This document shows positions 37,527-46,191 of a stretch of 64,000 nucleotides of DNA, piece by piece. The notes below the pieces were generated by a model. The model had not been told where the DNA came from. It was given only the letters and a program-made list of their open reading frames with translations, and made no database searches. The position numbers and the translations under genes are program-made. Every line of letters begins with the position of its first letter. Position 1 is the stretch's first letter. Origin of the DNA: PBB1 sp965229345 (GTDB lineage: Bacteria; Pseudomonadota; Gammaproteobacteria; Burkholderiales; Burkholderiaceae_C). The stretch is from positions 2,666,001 to 2,730,000 of the forward strand of contig OZ245872.1 in assembly GCA_965229345.1 (NCBI GenBank). The letters are read 5' to 3'.

Positions 37527-39161
37527 ATGCAAAGCCTGCAGATATTGCATCTGGAAGACGACGCGCTGGACGCCGACCTGGTGCACCGTGAATTCGCCCG
37601 GCTCGACATCGATCCCCACTGGGTCAACGTGACCTCGGCCGACGAGTTCTACGACGCGATGAGGCACACCCGCTTCGACGCCATCCTGTCCGACAACCGC
37701 GTGCCCGGCATCGATGGCCTGCAGGCGCTGCAGGTGGCGCGCGAACGCCGGCCGGGCGTGCCCTTCATCTTCGTCAGCGGCAACGACGACCCACGCTGGG
37801 CCGAGCACTGCCTCGAGGCCGGTGCCACCGACTATGTGCCCAAGGGCCAACTGTGGCGACTGCCGAGCGCGCTCAAGCGGCTGAACGATGCGCGAGAAAG
37901 CGAACGGCTCACCCAATTGACACGTTCCCGCGCTGCGCTGGTCGATATCGTCAAGCAGCTCTCGATGGCGCGCAGCGTCGACGCCATCGTCGAGATCGTT
38001 CGCCGCGGCGCGCGCGAGCTCAACCTGGCCGATGGTGCGACCTTTGTATTGCGCGACGGCGAGCAGTGCCACTACGTCGACGAGGACGCCATCGCACCGC
38101 TCTGGAAAGGCCTGCGTTTTCCGGTGACGGCGTGCATCAGCGGCTGGGTGATGCTCAATCGCCAGATCGCGGTGATCCCCGACATCTACATCGACGCGCG
38201 CATCCCGCACGACGCCTACCGCCCGACCTTCATCAAGAGCATGGTGATGGTGCCGATCCGCGCCGAGTTGCCGATCGGCGCGATCGGCAACTACTGGGCA
38301 CAGCCGCACGAAGCGACCGCCGACGAGGTCGAGCTGATGCAGGCACTCGCCGATTCGACCTCGCTTGCCTTTGAGAACGTGGCGCTGCTCGACGGCCTGG
38401 AACGGCGCGTTGAACAGCGCACCGCCGAGCTGATCGAAGCCAACAAGGAGCTGGAGGCCTTCATGTATTCGGTCTCGCACGACCTGCGCGCGCCGCTGCG
38501 CGCGGTGCAGGGCTACAGCGATCTGCTTGCCACCCGCATCCAGCCACCACTCGAGGGCGAAGCAGCGACCTTCATCGAGCATGTGCGCAATTCAGCACAG
38601 CGCATGAACATGCTGATCGAAGACATGATGACGCTGTCGAAGGTGACGCGCACCGAGGTGCGCCGCTCGCCCATGCCACTGGGCGCGATGGTGCGCGAGA
38701 TCCTCAACCACCTGCAGACCTCTGCGCCGCAGCGCCAGGTGCACATCGAGGTAGACGCCTCACTGGTGGCCGAGGGCGACGCCGGGCTGCTGCACCTGGC
38801 GCTGGAGAACCTGCTCTCCAACGCATGGAAGTTCACCGGCAAGCGAGAGGATGCGCGCATCGAATTCTTTGCCGAGCGGCAAAGCGATGGCCGCACCGCC
38901 TACTGCGTGCGCGACAACGGCGTCGGCTTCGACATGCTCTACGTGGAACAGCTGTTCGAGCCGTTCCGACGCCTGCACCGCGAAGCCGATTTCCCCGGCA
39001 CAGGCATCGGTCTGGCCATCGTGCGGCGGGTGTTGCACAAGCATGGTGGCGACGTATGGGTTAAGGCCACGCGCAATGAGGGCGCTAGCTTTTACTTCGT
39101 GCTGCCGTCGTCGGTGGTGCCGGATGCATCGAGTGCGTCGAGCACCGAAATGCCGCATTGA
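37527..39161 (+). CDS. Receiver-GAF-histidine kinase hybrid sensor
   Basis: 544 residues in unusual receiver-first order. Receiver 1-120 with Asp56 (AILSDNRVPGIDG) and Lys in YVPKGQL; GAF about 150-300; a short coiled-coil LERRVEQRTAELIEANKELEAF; HisKA FMYSVSHDLRAPLRAVQGYSDLL; HATPase with NLLSNAWKFTGKRED, VRDNGVGFDMLYVEQLFEPF and GTGIGLAIVRRVLHKHGGDVW. The kinase portion resembles phytochrome-type and bacteriophytochrome-like kinases (SVSHDLRAPLR), but no chromophore PHY domain is seen. Likely cytosolic. The output partner may be another regulator; none is adjacent downstream. Confidence 0.88.
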   Translation: MQSLQILHLEDDALDADLVHREFARLDIDPHWVNVTSADEFYDAMRHTRFDAILSDNRVPGIDGLQALQVARERRPGVPFIFVSGNDDPRWAEHCLEAGATDYVPKGQLWRLPSALKRLNDARESERLTQLTRSRAALVDIVKQLSMARSVDAIVEIVRRGARELNLADGATFVLRDGEQCHYVDEDAIAPLWKGLRFPVTACISGWVMLNRQIAVIPDIYIDARIPHDAYRPTFIKSMVMVPIRAELPIGAIGNYWAQPHEATADEVELMQALADSTSLAFENVALLDGLERRVEQRTAELIEANKELEAFMYSVSHDLRAPLRAVQGYSDLLATRIQPPLEGEAATFIEHVRNSAQRMNMLIEDMMTLSKVTRTEVRRSPMPLGAMVREILNHLQTSAPQRQVHIEVDASLVAEGDAGLLHLALENLLSNAWKFTGKREDARIEFFAERQSDGRTAYCVRDNGVGFDMLYVEQLFEPFRRLHREADFPGTGIGLAIVRRVLHKHGGDVWVKATRNEGASFYFVLPSSVVPDASSASSTEMPH

Positions 39162-39235
39162 CGTGAGGCACGCGACCCGGTGCCCAGCTTTGAGCAGACG
39201 CTTCGAGAAATCGCCCGGCCTCCGTCGCTACATGC

Positions 39236-39280
39236 AAAAAGCCGGAAGCACCATTGTTGGTTGATGCTTGCCGGCTTTTG
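39236..39280 (-). terminator. Terminator of tRNA-His (bidirectional shape)
   Basis: AAAAAGCCGG (39236-39245) and CCGGCTTTTG (39271-39280) pair across a long, partly paired loop. On the minus strand the stem is followed by TTTTT, suiting the tRNA; on the plus strand by TTTT, suiting the hybrid kinase gene. Confidence 0.75.
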
Positions 39281-39290
39281 CTGTGTGACT

Positions 39291-39366
39291 TGGGGTGGCT
39301 GATGGGGCTCGAACCCACGACAACAGGAATCACAATCCTGGACTCTACCAACTGAGCTACAGCCAC
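39291..39366 (-). tRNA. tRNA-His (GTG anticodon)
   Basis: Cloverleaf on the minus strand: acceptor GTGGCT/AGCCAC, D-arm TAGCTCAGTTGGTAGAG, anticodon loop TTGTGAT (anticodon GTG), T-arm GTGGGTTCGAGCCCCAT. Discriminator C73 and a genomically encoded CCA at 39293-39291. The base before the acceptor is G, matching the G-1 identity element of tRNA-His. Confidence 0.95.
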
Positions 39367-39433
39367 CGCAGACCAAGAGTATAGGCGATGCCCCGTGCTT
39401 TGAGGCACTGCGCATCACCGCCGAACATCCGGT

Positions 39434-41362
39434 TCACGGGCCGGTGGCGGGCTCGGGCGCTGTGGATTTCGCCGTTGCCTTGGCGTCGATCTGGACCTTG
39501 AGCCGCACCTTCAGCGCGCCGTAGTAAGCCTGGGTCTCGGCGTCCGCCCAGGCTTGCTGGTACTGACTCCTGGCTTGCGCGGCGTCGGCCACCACCGGAT
39601 CGCGCCCGATGACCTTCTGCACCTTGGCCACGGCGTAACCGTCGGGGCCCAGATCGATGCCGACCAACGCCGGCAGCGTTTTGGGATCGGCGCCCAGCAC
39701 CGCCAGCGTGATGGCCTTGCCAAATTCCTGGATCTGCAGCCGCGAGACACGCCGAGGTTCAATGCCCATGTCGGTTTGCGGTGCTTGCTGCAAGGCGGCG
39801 AGGCGGGCCTTGCCCTCGGCTTGCGCCAGCGCGGCAGCCTGCGTGCCGACGACACGTGCGCGGACCTGATCCCGTACCTCAGCCAGCGGCCGGGCGTGGG
39901 CCGCTTCGTACTGGACGATCCGGCCCGAGACCAGCTGATTGGCTGCCGTTTCCACCGCATCGGTGTTGCGCTTGTTGCGCAATACGTCGTTGGAGAACAG
40001 CGCATCGAGAAATTTCGGCGAGGCGAGCGGACCGGCCGCACCGGGCGCAGGCAGCCGCGTCACACCCTGCTCGGTTTTCAGCACCAGCTTGTATTTGTCG
40101 AGCACCGGCTTGAGGCTGTCCGATTGCTCGTAGACCAGGTTGGTGAAGTCCGCCGCAGCTTCAGAGAATTTTTGCTGCGCCAGTTGGCGGCGCACTTCCG
40201 TCTCGATTTCTGAGCGCGCACTTTCGAAGCTGCGCTTGTCGCCGCCGCGCTTGTCCGTCACTCGGATGATGTGATAGCCGAAATCGGTTTCAACGACGCC
40301 GCTGGTTTCACCGACCTTCAAGCTGTAGGCCGCATCCTCGAAGGCCTTGACCATCGCACCGCGGCCGAAAAAGTCCAGGTCGCCGCCTTTGACCGCGGAG
40401 CCTGGGTCCTGCGAGTTCTTCTTGGCCAGTTCGGCAAAGCTAGCCGGATTCTTCGACAGCTCGACCAGCACAGCCTCGGCCTTGGCTTTTGCCTTTTCGC
40501 GTTCTGCAGCAGGCAGCGACTTGTCAGCGGCGATCAGGATGTGACTCGCACGGCGCTCTTCCGGTGTGGTGTAGCGCGCCGCGTTCTCGGTGTAGTAACG
40601 CGAGAGATCTTCTTCATTGATCGAGATTTGCTGACCCATTGCATCGAGATCGAGCACCACGTATTCAATGCTCGCCTGCTCTGGCGCTTGAAACTGCGGT
40701 GCGTGCGCCGGGTCCTTGTAGTAAGCCTCCAGATCGGCCTCGGTCGGCTGAACACGGGCCGCATAGGTGGCCGCCTCGAAACGCTGCAAGACGACCTCGC
40801 GCTGCTGGAAGAATGCATCGAGCGTCTGGTCGGCAGCTGCGGCCGAGGGAAAGCCGGTGCCCGAGACACCGAGCAGCACCTGGTTGACCGACAGATCCTG
40901 GCGCAGCCGACGGGCGAACATGTCGCTGGACATTCCCTGAGCGGCCAGCAGATCCTTGTTGACGCTGCCGTCCGGGTTGCGGATCGACGCGAACTGCGGA
41001 TCGGTGGCAAAGAGCCTCTGCAGGCGATCGTCGGTCGTCGTGAGGTGCAGTTGCTCGGCGGTCGCCAGCATCACCCGCTGGCGAATCAGGAGATCCAGCG
41101 TCTGCTGCCGCGCCTGCGGGCTGTCGAACAACTTGGGATCAACCTCGGGGTTCTGCCGCCGCACGCGCTCGACCTGCTCGCGATGCGACTCATCCCATTC
41201 GGCCTGCGTGATCGAATGGCCGGCCACCTTGGCCACTGAGAGCCGCGCACCCTCGCCCATGCCGTGATAGCCCTGCACGCCGAGGAACACGAACGAAGGC
41301 ACGATCAGCACGACCAACGCGAACTGGAACAAGCGCATGTGCTTGCGGAAAAAATCGAACAT
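39434..41362 (-). CDS. ppiD: PpiD/SurA-type periplasmic folding chaperone (parvulin)
   Basis: Inner-membrane-anchored periplasmic chaperone near the SecYEG exit, 642 residues. One N-terminal anchor (MRLFQFALVVLIVPSFVFLG), a SurA_N-like region (AGHSITQAEWDESHREQV), and a central parvulin domain (ASHILIAAD to FGYHIIRVTDKRG, about 270-375) with the motif GGDLDFFGRGAMVKAFEDAAY. A large C-terminal chaperone region follows. Start ATG at 41362. Near hupB as in E. coli, but here a tRNA lies between them. Confidence 0.93.
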   Translation of the reverse strand: MFDFFRKHMRLFQFALVVLIVPSFVFLGVQGYHGMGEGARLSVAKVAGHSITQAEWDESHREQVERVRRQNPEVDPKLFDSPQARQQTLDLLIRQRVMLATAEQLHLTTTDDRLQRLFATDPQFASIRNPDGSVNKDLLAAQGMSSDMFARRLRQDLSVNQVLLGVSGTGFPSAAAADQTLDAFFQQREVVLQRFEAATYAARVQPTEADLEAYYKDPAHAPQFQAPEQASIEYVVLDLDAMGQQISINEEDLSRYYTENAARYTTPEERRASHILIAADKSLPAAEREKAKAKAEAVLVELSKNPASFAELAKKNSQDPGSAVKGGDLDFFGRGAMVKAFEDAAYSLKVGETSGVVETDFGYHIIRVTDKRGGDKRSFESARSEIETEVRRQLAQQKFSEAAADFTNLVYEQSDSLKPVLDKYKLVLKTEQGVTRLPAPGAAGPLASPKFLDALFSNDVLRNKRNTDAVETAANQLVSGRIVQYEAAHARPLAEVRDQVRARVVGTQAAALAQAEGKARLAALQQAPQTDMGIEPRRVSRLQIQEFGKAITLAVLGADPKTLPALVGIDLGPDGYAVAKVQKVIGRDPVVADAAQARSQYQQAWADAETQAYYGALKVRLKVQIDAKATAKSTAPEPATGP

Positions 41363-41442
41363 CAACGACCTCGGATGGACGCGGGAGCGAGTTGCAGTGC
41401 GTCGAGAAATCAGGCGCCGGAAAAGCTGGATCCCCGAACGCG

Positions 41443-41465
41443 AAAAAGGCGAACCAGGGTTCGCC
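41443..41465 (-). terminator. Intrinsic terminator after tRNA-Val
   Basis: On the minus strand GGCGAACC (41465-41458), GGTTCGCC (41455-41448) around a tight loop, then TTTTT (41447-41443). Confidence 0.85.
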
Positions 41466-41535
41466 TTTGCTTGGTGACTGTCCTTGATTTTATCTGCAGC
41501 CCCGGACCGATGTCCGAGGGTGCGAGCACTGCGTC

Positions 41536-41611
41536 TGGTGGGTGCTGAGGGGCTCGAACCCCCGACCTACGCCTTGTAAGGGCGCCGCTCTACCAACTGA
41601 GCTAAGCACCC
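41536..41611 (-). tRNA. tRNA-Val (TAC anticodon)
   Basis: Minus-strand cloverleaf: acceptor GGGTGCT/AGCACCC, D-arm TAGCTCAGTTGGTAGAGC, anticodon stem-loop GCGCCCTTACAAGGCG with anticodon TAC, T-arm GGGGGTTCGAGCCCC, discriminator A, encoded CCA at 41538-41536. Lies between hupB and ppiD; may be cotranscribed from the hupB promoter. Confidence 0.95.
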
Positions 41612-41630
41612 ACAGTGCCTGGTGAACGCC

Positions 41631-41903
41631 TTACTTCAGCGCGTCCTTCAAAGCCTTGCCCGGCCGGAACTTGGGCACCTTCGCCGCCTTGATCTTGATC
41701 GCCGCGCCGGTGCGCGGGTTGCGGCCGCTGCGTGCGGCGCGCTTGGTCACGCTGAACGTGCCGAAACCGACGAGGGTCACGCTGTTGTTCTTCTTGAGCG
41801 TCGACTTCACGCCGCCGATGAGCGCCTCGAGCGCGCGACCCGCAGCCGCCTTGGAAATGTCCGCTTGCTTGGCGATGTGTTCGATCAGTTCTGACTTGTT
41901 CAC
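41631..41903 (-). CDS. hupB: DNA-binding protein HU-beta
   Basis: Nucleoid architectural protein, 90 residues, standard length. DNA-bending arm GFGTFSVTKRAARSGRNPRTG with the conserved RNP-Pro tip, and C-terminal KVPKFRPGKALKDALK. The start is a GTG at 41903 with a strong GAGGGGG Shine-Dalgarno; it yields the canonical MNKSELIEHIAKQ. Followed at 20 nt by tRNA-Val. Confidence 0.96.
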   Translation of the reverse strand: MNKSELIEHIAKQADISKAAAGRALEALIGGVKSTLKKNNSVTLVGFGTFSVTKRAARSGRNPRTGAAIKIKAAKVPKFRPGKALKDALK

Positions 41904-42059
41904 AAAGTGTCCCCCTCGGAATGGATGCGTATGGTTGGAGTCGGCAGTGACCGTGCGCCTCACAAGCCACGGACATCAAGGCATTACAGCCGTGCCGTTG
42001 GTGGGTGTCAAGCGCGCCCCTGGATTCTATCGAGACGAACCAGCCATGCCGAAGCACGA

Positions 42060-42974
42060 TCAGACCGAGGTGCGCCGCACAGGCGCCGTGACGACCAAGG
42101 CGACACCGATGGCGGTCAACGCCATGCCCAACAGCATGGGCGCCGTGAGCACCTCGTCGAAGATCAGCCAGGCCATCAGCGCCGTGGTCGGCGGCACCAG
42201 ATACAGCAAGCTGGTGACACGGGTCGCGGCACCACGCTGGATCAGCAGGTACAACAGCGAGCTGCCACCGAGCGTGAGACCGAAGACGGACCAGACCAAC
42301 GCGGCCACCGTCGCCCCATTCCAGTTCATCGGCTCCGACTCGATCCAGGCCAAGGGCAGGCTGACCAGCAGCGCCGCGAGCAGCTGGACCGTGTTGGCCG
42401 TGCGCACGTCGCAGCGCGTCACGAAACGCTTCTGGTACAGCGTGCCTGCGGTGATGCCGATCAACGCCAGCAACGCAAGACACAGGTTCCAAGGCGTGAT
42501 CTCGCCCACACCCAGCTTGCGCCAGACCACCAGGATCAAGCCCGCCAGACCCAGCCCCAACCCAACCCATTGACGCGCCGTGACAGCTGGCGTGCGATGC
42601 GACGACGAGGTGCGCGCTGACAGCCACAGTGCCGTCAGCACCGGCTGCAAGCCCACGAGCAACGCCACCGTGCCCGCGCCGATGCCCGCTTTCACCGCGG
42701 CCCAGACACCACCCAGGTACGCGGCATGCATCAGCACCCCCGTCAAACCGAGGTGCAGCCACTGCACCCGGCCGACCGGCCACGGGGCGCGTGCCCAGAA
42801 GATCCAGGCGCTGAAACAGGCGACCGACAACCCGTACCGCCAGCAGAGAAAGGTCAACGGCGGCGCATGGGGCATGGCAAAACGCGCCACGATGAAGCCG
42901 GTGCTCCAGATCAGCACGAACACCGCCGGCATCGCGCGCAGAGCCGCATGGCTGCGCGAATCCGCAAGGGTCAT
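42060..42974 (-). CDS. EamA/DMT-family transporter
   Basis: 304 residues, ten hydrophobic helices in two EamA repeats. The first holds SVACFSAWIFWARAPWPVG and HAAYLGGVWAAVKAGIGAG; the second holds QLLAALLVSLPLAWIES and FDEVLTAPMLLGMALTAIGVALV. Drug/metabolite superfamily exporter; the substrate cannot be inferred. ATG at 42974, 10 nt after the pgsA stop, so probably cotranscribed with pgsA. Confidence 0.9.
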   Translation of the reverse strand: MTLADSRSHAALRAMPAVFVLIWSTGFIVARFAMPHAPPLTFLCWRYGLSVACFSAWIFWARAPWPVGRVQWLHLGLTGVLMHAAYLGGVWAAVKAGIGAGTVALLVGLQPVLTALWLSARTSSSHRTPAVTARQWVGLGLGLAGLILVVWRKLGVGEITPWNLCLALLALIGITAGTLYQKRFVTRCDVRTANTVQLLAALLVSLPLAWIESEPMNWNGATVAALVWSVFGLTLGGSSLLYLLIQRGAATRVTSLLYLVPPTTALMAWLIFDEVLTAPMLLGMALTAIGVALVVTAPVRRTSV

Positions 42975-42984
42975 CACCGGCTCG

Positions 42985-43551
42985 CTAACGCGCCTTGGCG
43001 CGGATCTCCGGCAGCGCTTTTTGCAGGTAGTACACCATCGACCAGACGGTCAGCACCGCGGACACGCCGATCAGCACCGTGCCCCAGGCGTGGGTGTCGA
43101 TCAGGCCGAACAGCAGTCCGTCGAACAGCAGGAACGGGATCGCGATCATCTGCACCACGGTTTTCACCTTGCCGATCATGTGCACCGCCACGCTGCGCGA
43201 CGCGCCGATCTGCGCCATCCACTCCCGCAGCGCCGAGATGGCAATCTCCCGCCCGATGATGACCAGTGCCACCAGCGCGTGCAGCCGGTTCAGGTGCACC
43301 AGCACCAGCAGGGCCGCGCAGACCAGGAATTTGTCGGCCACCGGGTCGAGAAACGCACCGAAGGAGGACGTCTGCTTCAGCTTGCGCGCGAGGTAGCCAT
43401 CGGCCCAGTCGGTCAGGGCCACGACGATGAACAACACCGTGGCAACCGTGTTCTGGGTGCCGGCTTGCAGATCCAGATAGAACACGCCGACCACCAATGG
43501 AATCGCGACGATGCGTGCCCAGGTGAGGAGAGTCGGCAAATTGAAAAACAT
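42985..43551 (-). CDS. pgsA: CDP-diacylglycerol-glycerol-3-phosphate 3-phosphatidyltransferase
   Basis: Commits CDP-diacylglycerol to phosphatidylglycerol synthesis. 188 residues, about five transmembrane helices. The CDP-alcohol phosphotransferase signature is complete: DWADGYLARKLKQTSSFGAFLDPVADK. ATG at 43551 gives the canonical MFFNLPTLLTWARIVAIP. Downstream of uvrC as in E. coli, but with a lipoprotein gene inserted between. Confidence 0.95.
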   Translation of the reverse strand: MFFNLPTLLTWARIVAIPLVVGVFYLDLQAGTQNTVATVLFIVVALTDWADGYLARKLKQTSSFGAFLDPVADKFLVCAALLVLVHLNRLHALVALVIIGREIAISALREWMAQIGASRSVAVHMIGKVKTVVQMIAIPFLLFDGLLFGLIDTHAWGTVLIGVSAVLTVWSMVYYLQKALPEIRAKAR

Positions 43552-43586
43552 GCAAACGATTGTGCCGTGTTGCCCAGGGCCGACGG

Positions 43587-44138
43587 TCATTCACTGTTGA
43601 GGGTGCGGGGCTTGAAGCGGCGATCGTCGTTGAATAGAAACGTTTCCGTGATCCGCCACGGCCGTGGCAGGTGGGAGACATCGCCGAACGGCGCCGCCCG
43701 GTGCACCGCATCGATGGCGATCTGGATGGTGTCCTTGGCCTGGCGAGGCGGGCGCAACACATCGATGTGGTGTATCGACCCATCGGCGTTCAGATCGATG
43801 GTCAGCACCGGGATGGCCAGCAGCACGTCCGGCGGTCGATCCATGTAGGTCAGCTGCGGGTTGGCCGCCACGATGCGGCGGGCCGCCTGCTGATGAAGTT
43901 CGCTCTCGCTGCGCACCGGCCCGGGTGGCGACAGGCGGATCGCGCCCTTCGCTGCGCCGACCACCGTTGGCTCGTTCGCAGGGACAGCGGCTGGCTTGGG
44001 CACCGCGGGTCGCGTGACAGGCCCCGGCGCCTGGGTGGGTGGGGCTGCACAACCAGCAAGGACGGCGAAACCCCAGCACGCAACCCAACGATTGAACCGC
44101 GAGGCAGCTGCTCGCCTGTCAGCACACCACGTCGTCAT
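43587..44138 (-). CDS. Putative lipoprotein with TonB-C-like domain
   Basis: 183 residues, not a named family I recognise. A hydrophobic segment ends in lipobox VLAGC (Cys30) followed by a Pro-rich stretch (TQAPGPVTRPAVPKPAAVP). The C-terminal 100 residues (LLAIPVLTIDLNADGSIHHIDVLRPP, QIAIDAVHRAAPFGDVSHLP) resemble a TonB C-terminal or TolA-III-like fold: beta strands with a D/N-G turn and an aromatic-Pro region. It sits 10 nt after uvrC and 35 nt before pgsA, so it is probably cotranscribed. Role unknown; periplasmic bridging to an outer-membrane partner is possible. Confidence 0.65.
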   Translation of the reverse strand: MTTWCADRRAAASRFNRWVACWGFAVLAGCAAPPTQAPGPVTRPAVPKPAAVPANEPTVVGAAKGAIRLSPPGPVRSESELHQQAARRIVAANPQLTYMDRPPDVLLAIPVLTIDLNADGSIHHIDVLRPPRQAKDTIQIAIDAVHRAAPFGDVSHLPRPWRITETFLFNDDRRFKPRTLNSE

Positions 44139-44148
44139 GGCAATCCGT

Positions 44149-46155
44149 TCAATGCAGCGCACGGTAAATGGCTTCGGCCAGATCTTTCGAGATGCCATCC
44201 ACTGCCTGCAGATCGTCGACGCTGGCACTCGCCACGCCGCGCACGCCGCCGAACCGCTGCAGCAGCCGCGCGCGCTTCTTCGGGCCGACGCCTTCGATGT
44301 CCTCGAGCTTGCTGCCTCCGGTGCGCACACTGGCGCGCTTGGCGCGCATGCCCGTGATGGCAAAGCGGTGTGCTTCGTCGCGGATCTGCGCCACCAGCAT
44401 CAGTGCAGCGGAATCCCTGGCCAGCGTGACCTTGGCACGGCCGTCGGCAAAGACCAGTTCCTCCAGACCCACCTTGCGGCCCTCGCCCTTCTCGACCCCG
44501 ACGATCAGCCCCAGATCGAGACCCAGCTCCTCGAACACCTCGCGTGCCATGCTGACCTGACCCCGCCCCCCGTCGACCAGCACCAGGTCGGGCAAACGCA
44601 ACTCGGGCCTGGCGATCACCGCGTCCTCATCCGACGGGTCGGCAGGTTCCTCGACGCGCTTGGCCACCTGCGCGGCCAGCTTGCCGTAACGGCGCATCAA
44701 CACCTGGCGCATGGCAGCGTAATCGTCGCCGCCGGTGATGCCCTCGATGTTGTAACGACGGTACTGAGCGCTCTGCATCTTGTGGTTCTGGAAAACGACG
44801 CAGGATGCCTGCGTGGCTTCGCCAGCGGTGTGGCTGATGTCGAAACACTCGATGCGAAACGTATCCAGCGCGTCGGCATCGATCTCGAGCACGTCGACCA
44901 ATGCGCGCGTTCGCGCTTGCTGCGAACCTTCTTCAGCCAGCAGCTGGGCCAGGCGGAGATCGGCGCCCTTGATGCACATGTCCAGCCAGGCCCGACGGGC
45001 ATCGCGTGGCTGGTGCTGCGCGGTCACCTTGACACCGCATTGCAGCGACAAGGCCTCGATCAGCGCCTTGTCCACCGGATGGCTCAGCACCAGCAACGGC
45101 GGCACACCGCCATCGAGGTAGTGCTGCGCAATGAAGGCTTCGAGCACCAGCGCTTCGGGCGAGGCGGCGGCTTTGCCCGACTCGTCGGTCGCCGATTCCT
45201 CACCCAGCGTGGTCGCATCGTCCACATGCACCGGAAAGAACGGGCGATCGCCCAGATGGCGCCCGCCACGCACCATGGCCAGGTTGACACACGCGCGCCC
45301 GCCCTGCACCTTGACCGCGAGGATGTCGGCGTCGCGCGTTGCCGCACCGGTGTTGTCCTCGACCGCCTGCTGATGCAGCACCCTGGACAGCGCGCTGAGC
45401 TGGTTGCGGATTTCGGCCGCCTGCTCGAACTCAAGCGCATCGGCATGCGCCATCATCTGCGCCTGCAGCGTGTCCATCACCTGCTGCTGCTCGCCTTGCA
45501 GAAAGCGTTCGGCGTTGGCCACGTCGCGCGCGTAGTCGTCGGGCGAGACCAGCGCGACGCACGGCCCCGAGCAGCGCTTGATCTGGTGCAGCAAGCAGGG
45601 CCGGCTGCGGTTGTTGAACACCGTGTCCTCGCAGGTGCGCAGCCGGAACACCTTCTGCAGCAGCTGGATCGATTCCTTGACCGCCCAGGCGCTGGGGTAG
45701 GGACCGAAATAGCGGTGTCGCTGATCGACCGGCCCGCGGTAGTAGGCCATGCGCGGGTAGCGCGAGGCGCTCGATGCCGACGGCGCGCTGGAGGTGCCGG
45801 TGATCTTCAGATACGGGTAGCTCTTGTCGTCGCGGAACAGGATGTTGTAGCGCGGGTTCAGCGTCTTGATCAGGTTGTTCTCGAGCAGCAGCGCCTCGGC
45901 TTCGGAGCGCACCACCGTCGTCTCCATCCGCACGATCTTCGTGATCATGTGGCCGATGCGCGTGCCACCGTGCTGCTTCTGGAAGTAGCTCGAGACCCGC
46001 TTCTTCAGGTCGCGCGCCTTGCCCACATAGAGCACCCCGCCCTGGGCGTCGAAATAGCGGTACACGCCGGGGAGTCCGGGCAGCGCGGCCACGTCCGCCA
46101 GCAGGCGTTCGCGCTGCGCGTGGGTGGGGTCTACGGGTTCAGGGGTGTCAGGCAT
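44149..46155 (-). CDS. uvrC: UvrABC system protein C (excinuclease)
   Basis: Dual-incision nuclease of nucleotide excision repair, 668 residues. The N-terminal GIY-YIG domain (LPGVYRYFDAQGGVLYVGKARDLKKRVSSYF) makes the 3' cut. The central UVR motif lies in ALEFEQAAEIRNQLSAL. The RNase H-like nuclease (FDISHTAGEATQASCVVF, PDLVLVDGGRGQ) makes the 5' cut. Tandem helix-hairpin-helix repeats close it (IEGVGPKKRARLLQRFGG). A short hydrophilic Ser-rich insertion (TSSAPSASSASR) follows the GIY-YIG domain. ATG at 46155; a longer open frame upstream is antisense to earP. Confidence 0.96.
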   Translation of the reverse strand: MPDTPEPVDPTHAQRERLLADVAALPGLPGVYRYFDAQGGVLYVGKARDLKKRVSSYFQKQHGGTRIGHMITKIVRMETTVVRSEAEALLLENNLIKTLNPRYNILFRDDKSYPYLKITGTSSAPSASSASRYPRMAYYRGPVDQRHRYFGPYPSAWAVKESIQLLQKVFRLRTCEDTVFNNRSRPCLLHQIKRCSGPCVALVSPDDYARDVANAERFLQGEQQQVMDTLQAQMMAHADALEFEQAAEIRNQLSALSRVLHQQAVEDNTGAATRDADILAVKVQGGRACVNLAMVRGGRHLGDRPFFPVHVDDATTLGEESATDESGKAAASPEALVLEAFIAQHYLDGGVPPLLVLSHPVDKALIEALSLQCGVKVTAQHQPRDARRAWLDMCIKGADLRLAQLLAEEGSQQARTRALVDVLEIDADALDTFRIECFDISHTAGEATQASCVVFQNHKMQSAQYRRYNIEGITGGDDYAAMRQVLMRRYGKLAAQVAKRVEEPADPSDEDAVIARPELRLPDLVLVDGGRGQVSMAREVFEELGLDLGLIVGVEKGEGRKVGLEELVFADGRAKVTLARDSAALMLVAQIRDEAHRFAITGMRAKRASVRTGGSKLEDIEGVGPKKRARLLQRFGGVRGVASASVDDLQAVDGISKDLAEAIYRALH

Positions 46156-46191
46156 CGCCCGCGATTGTGCCGAGGCTCGGATAATTCGCCG

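Noticed and set aside
43996..46191. A long N-terminal extension of earP to 1124 residues
   Set aside because: The extension is antisense to uvrC and unlike any EarP; the ATG at 46192 gives the family N-terminus.
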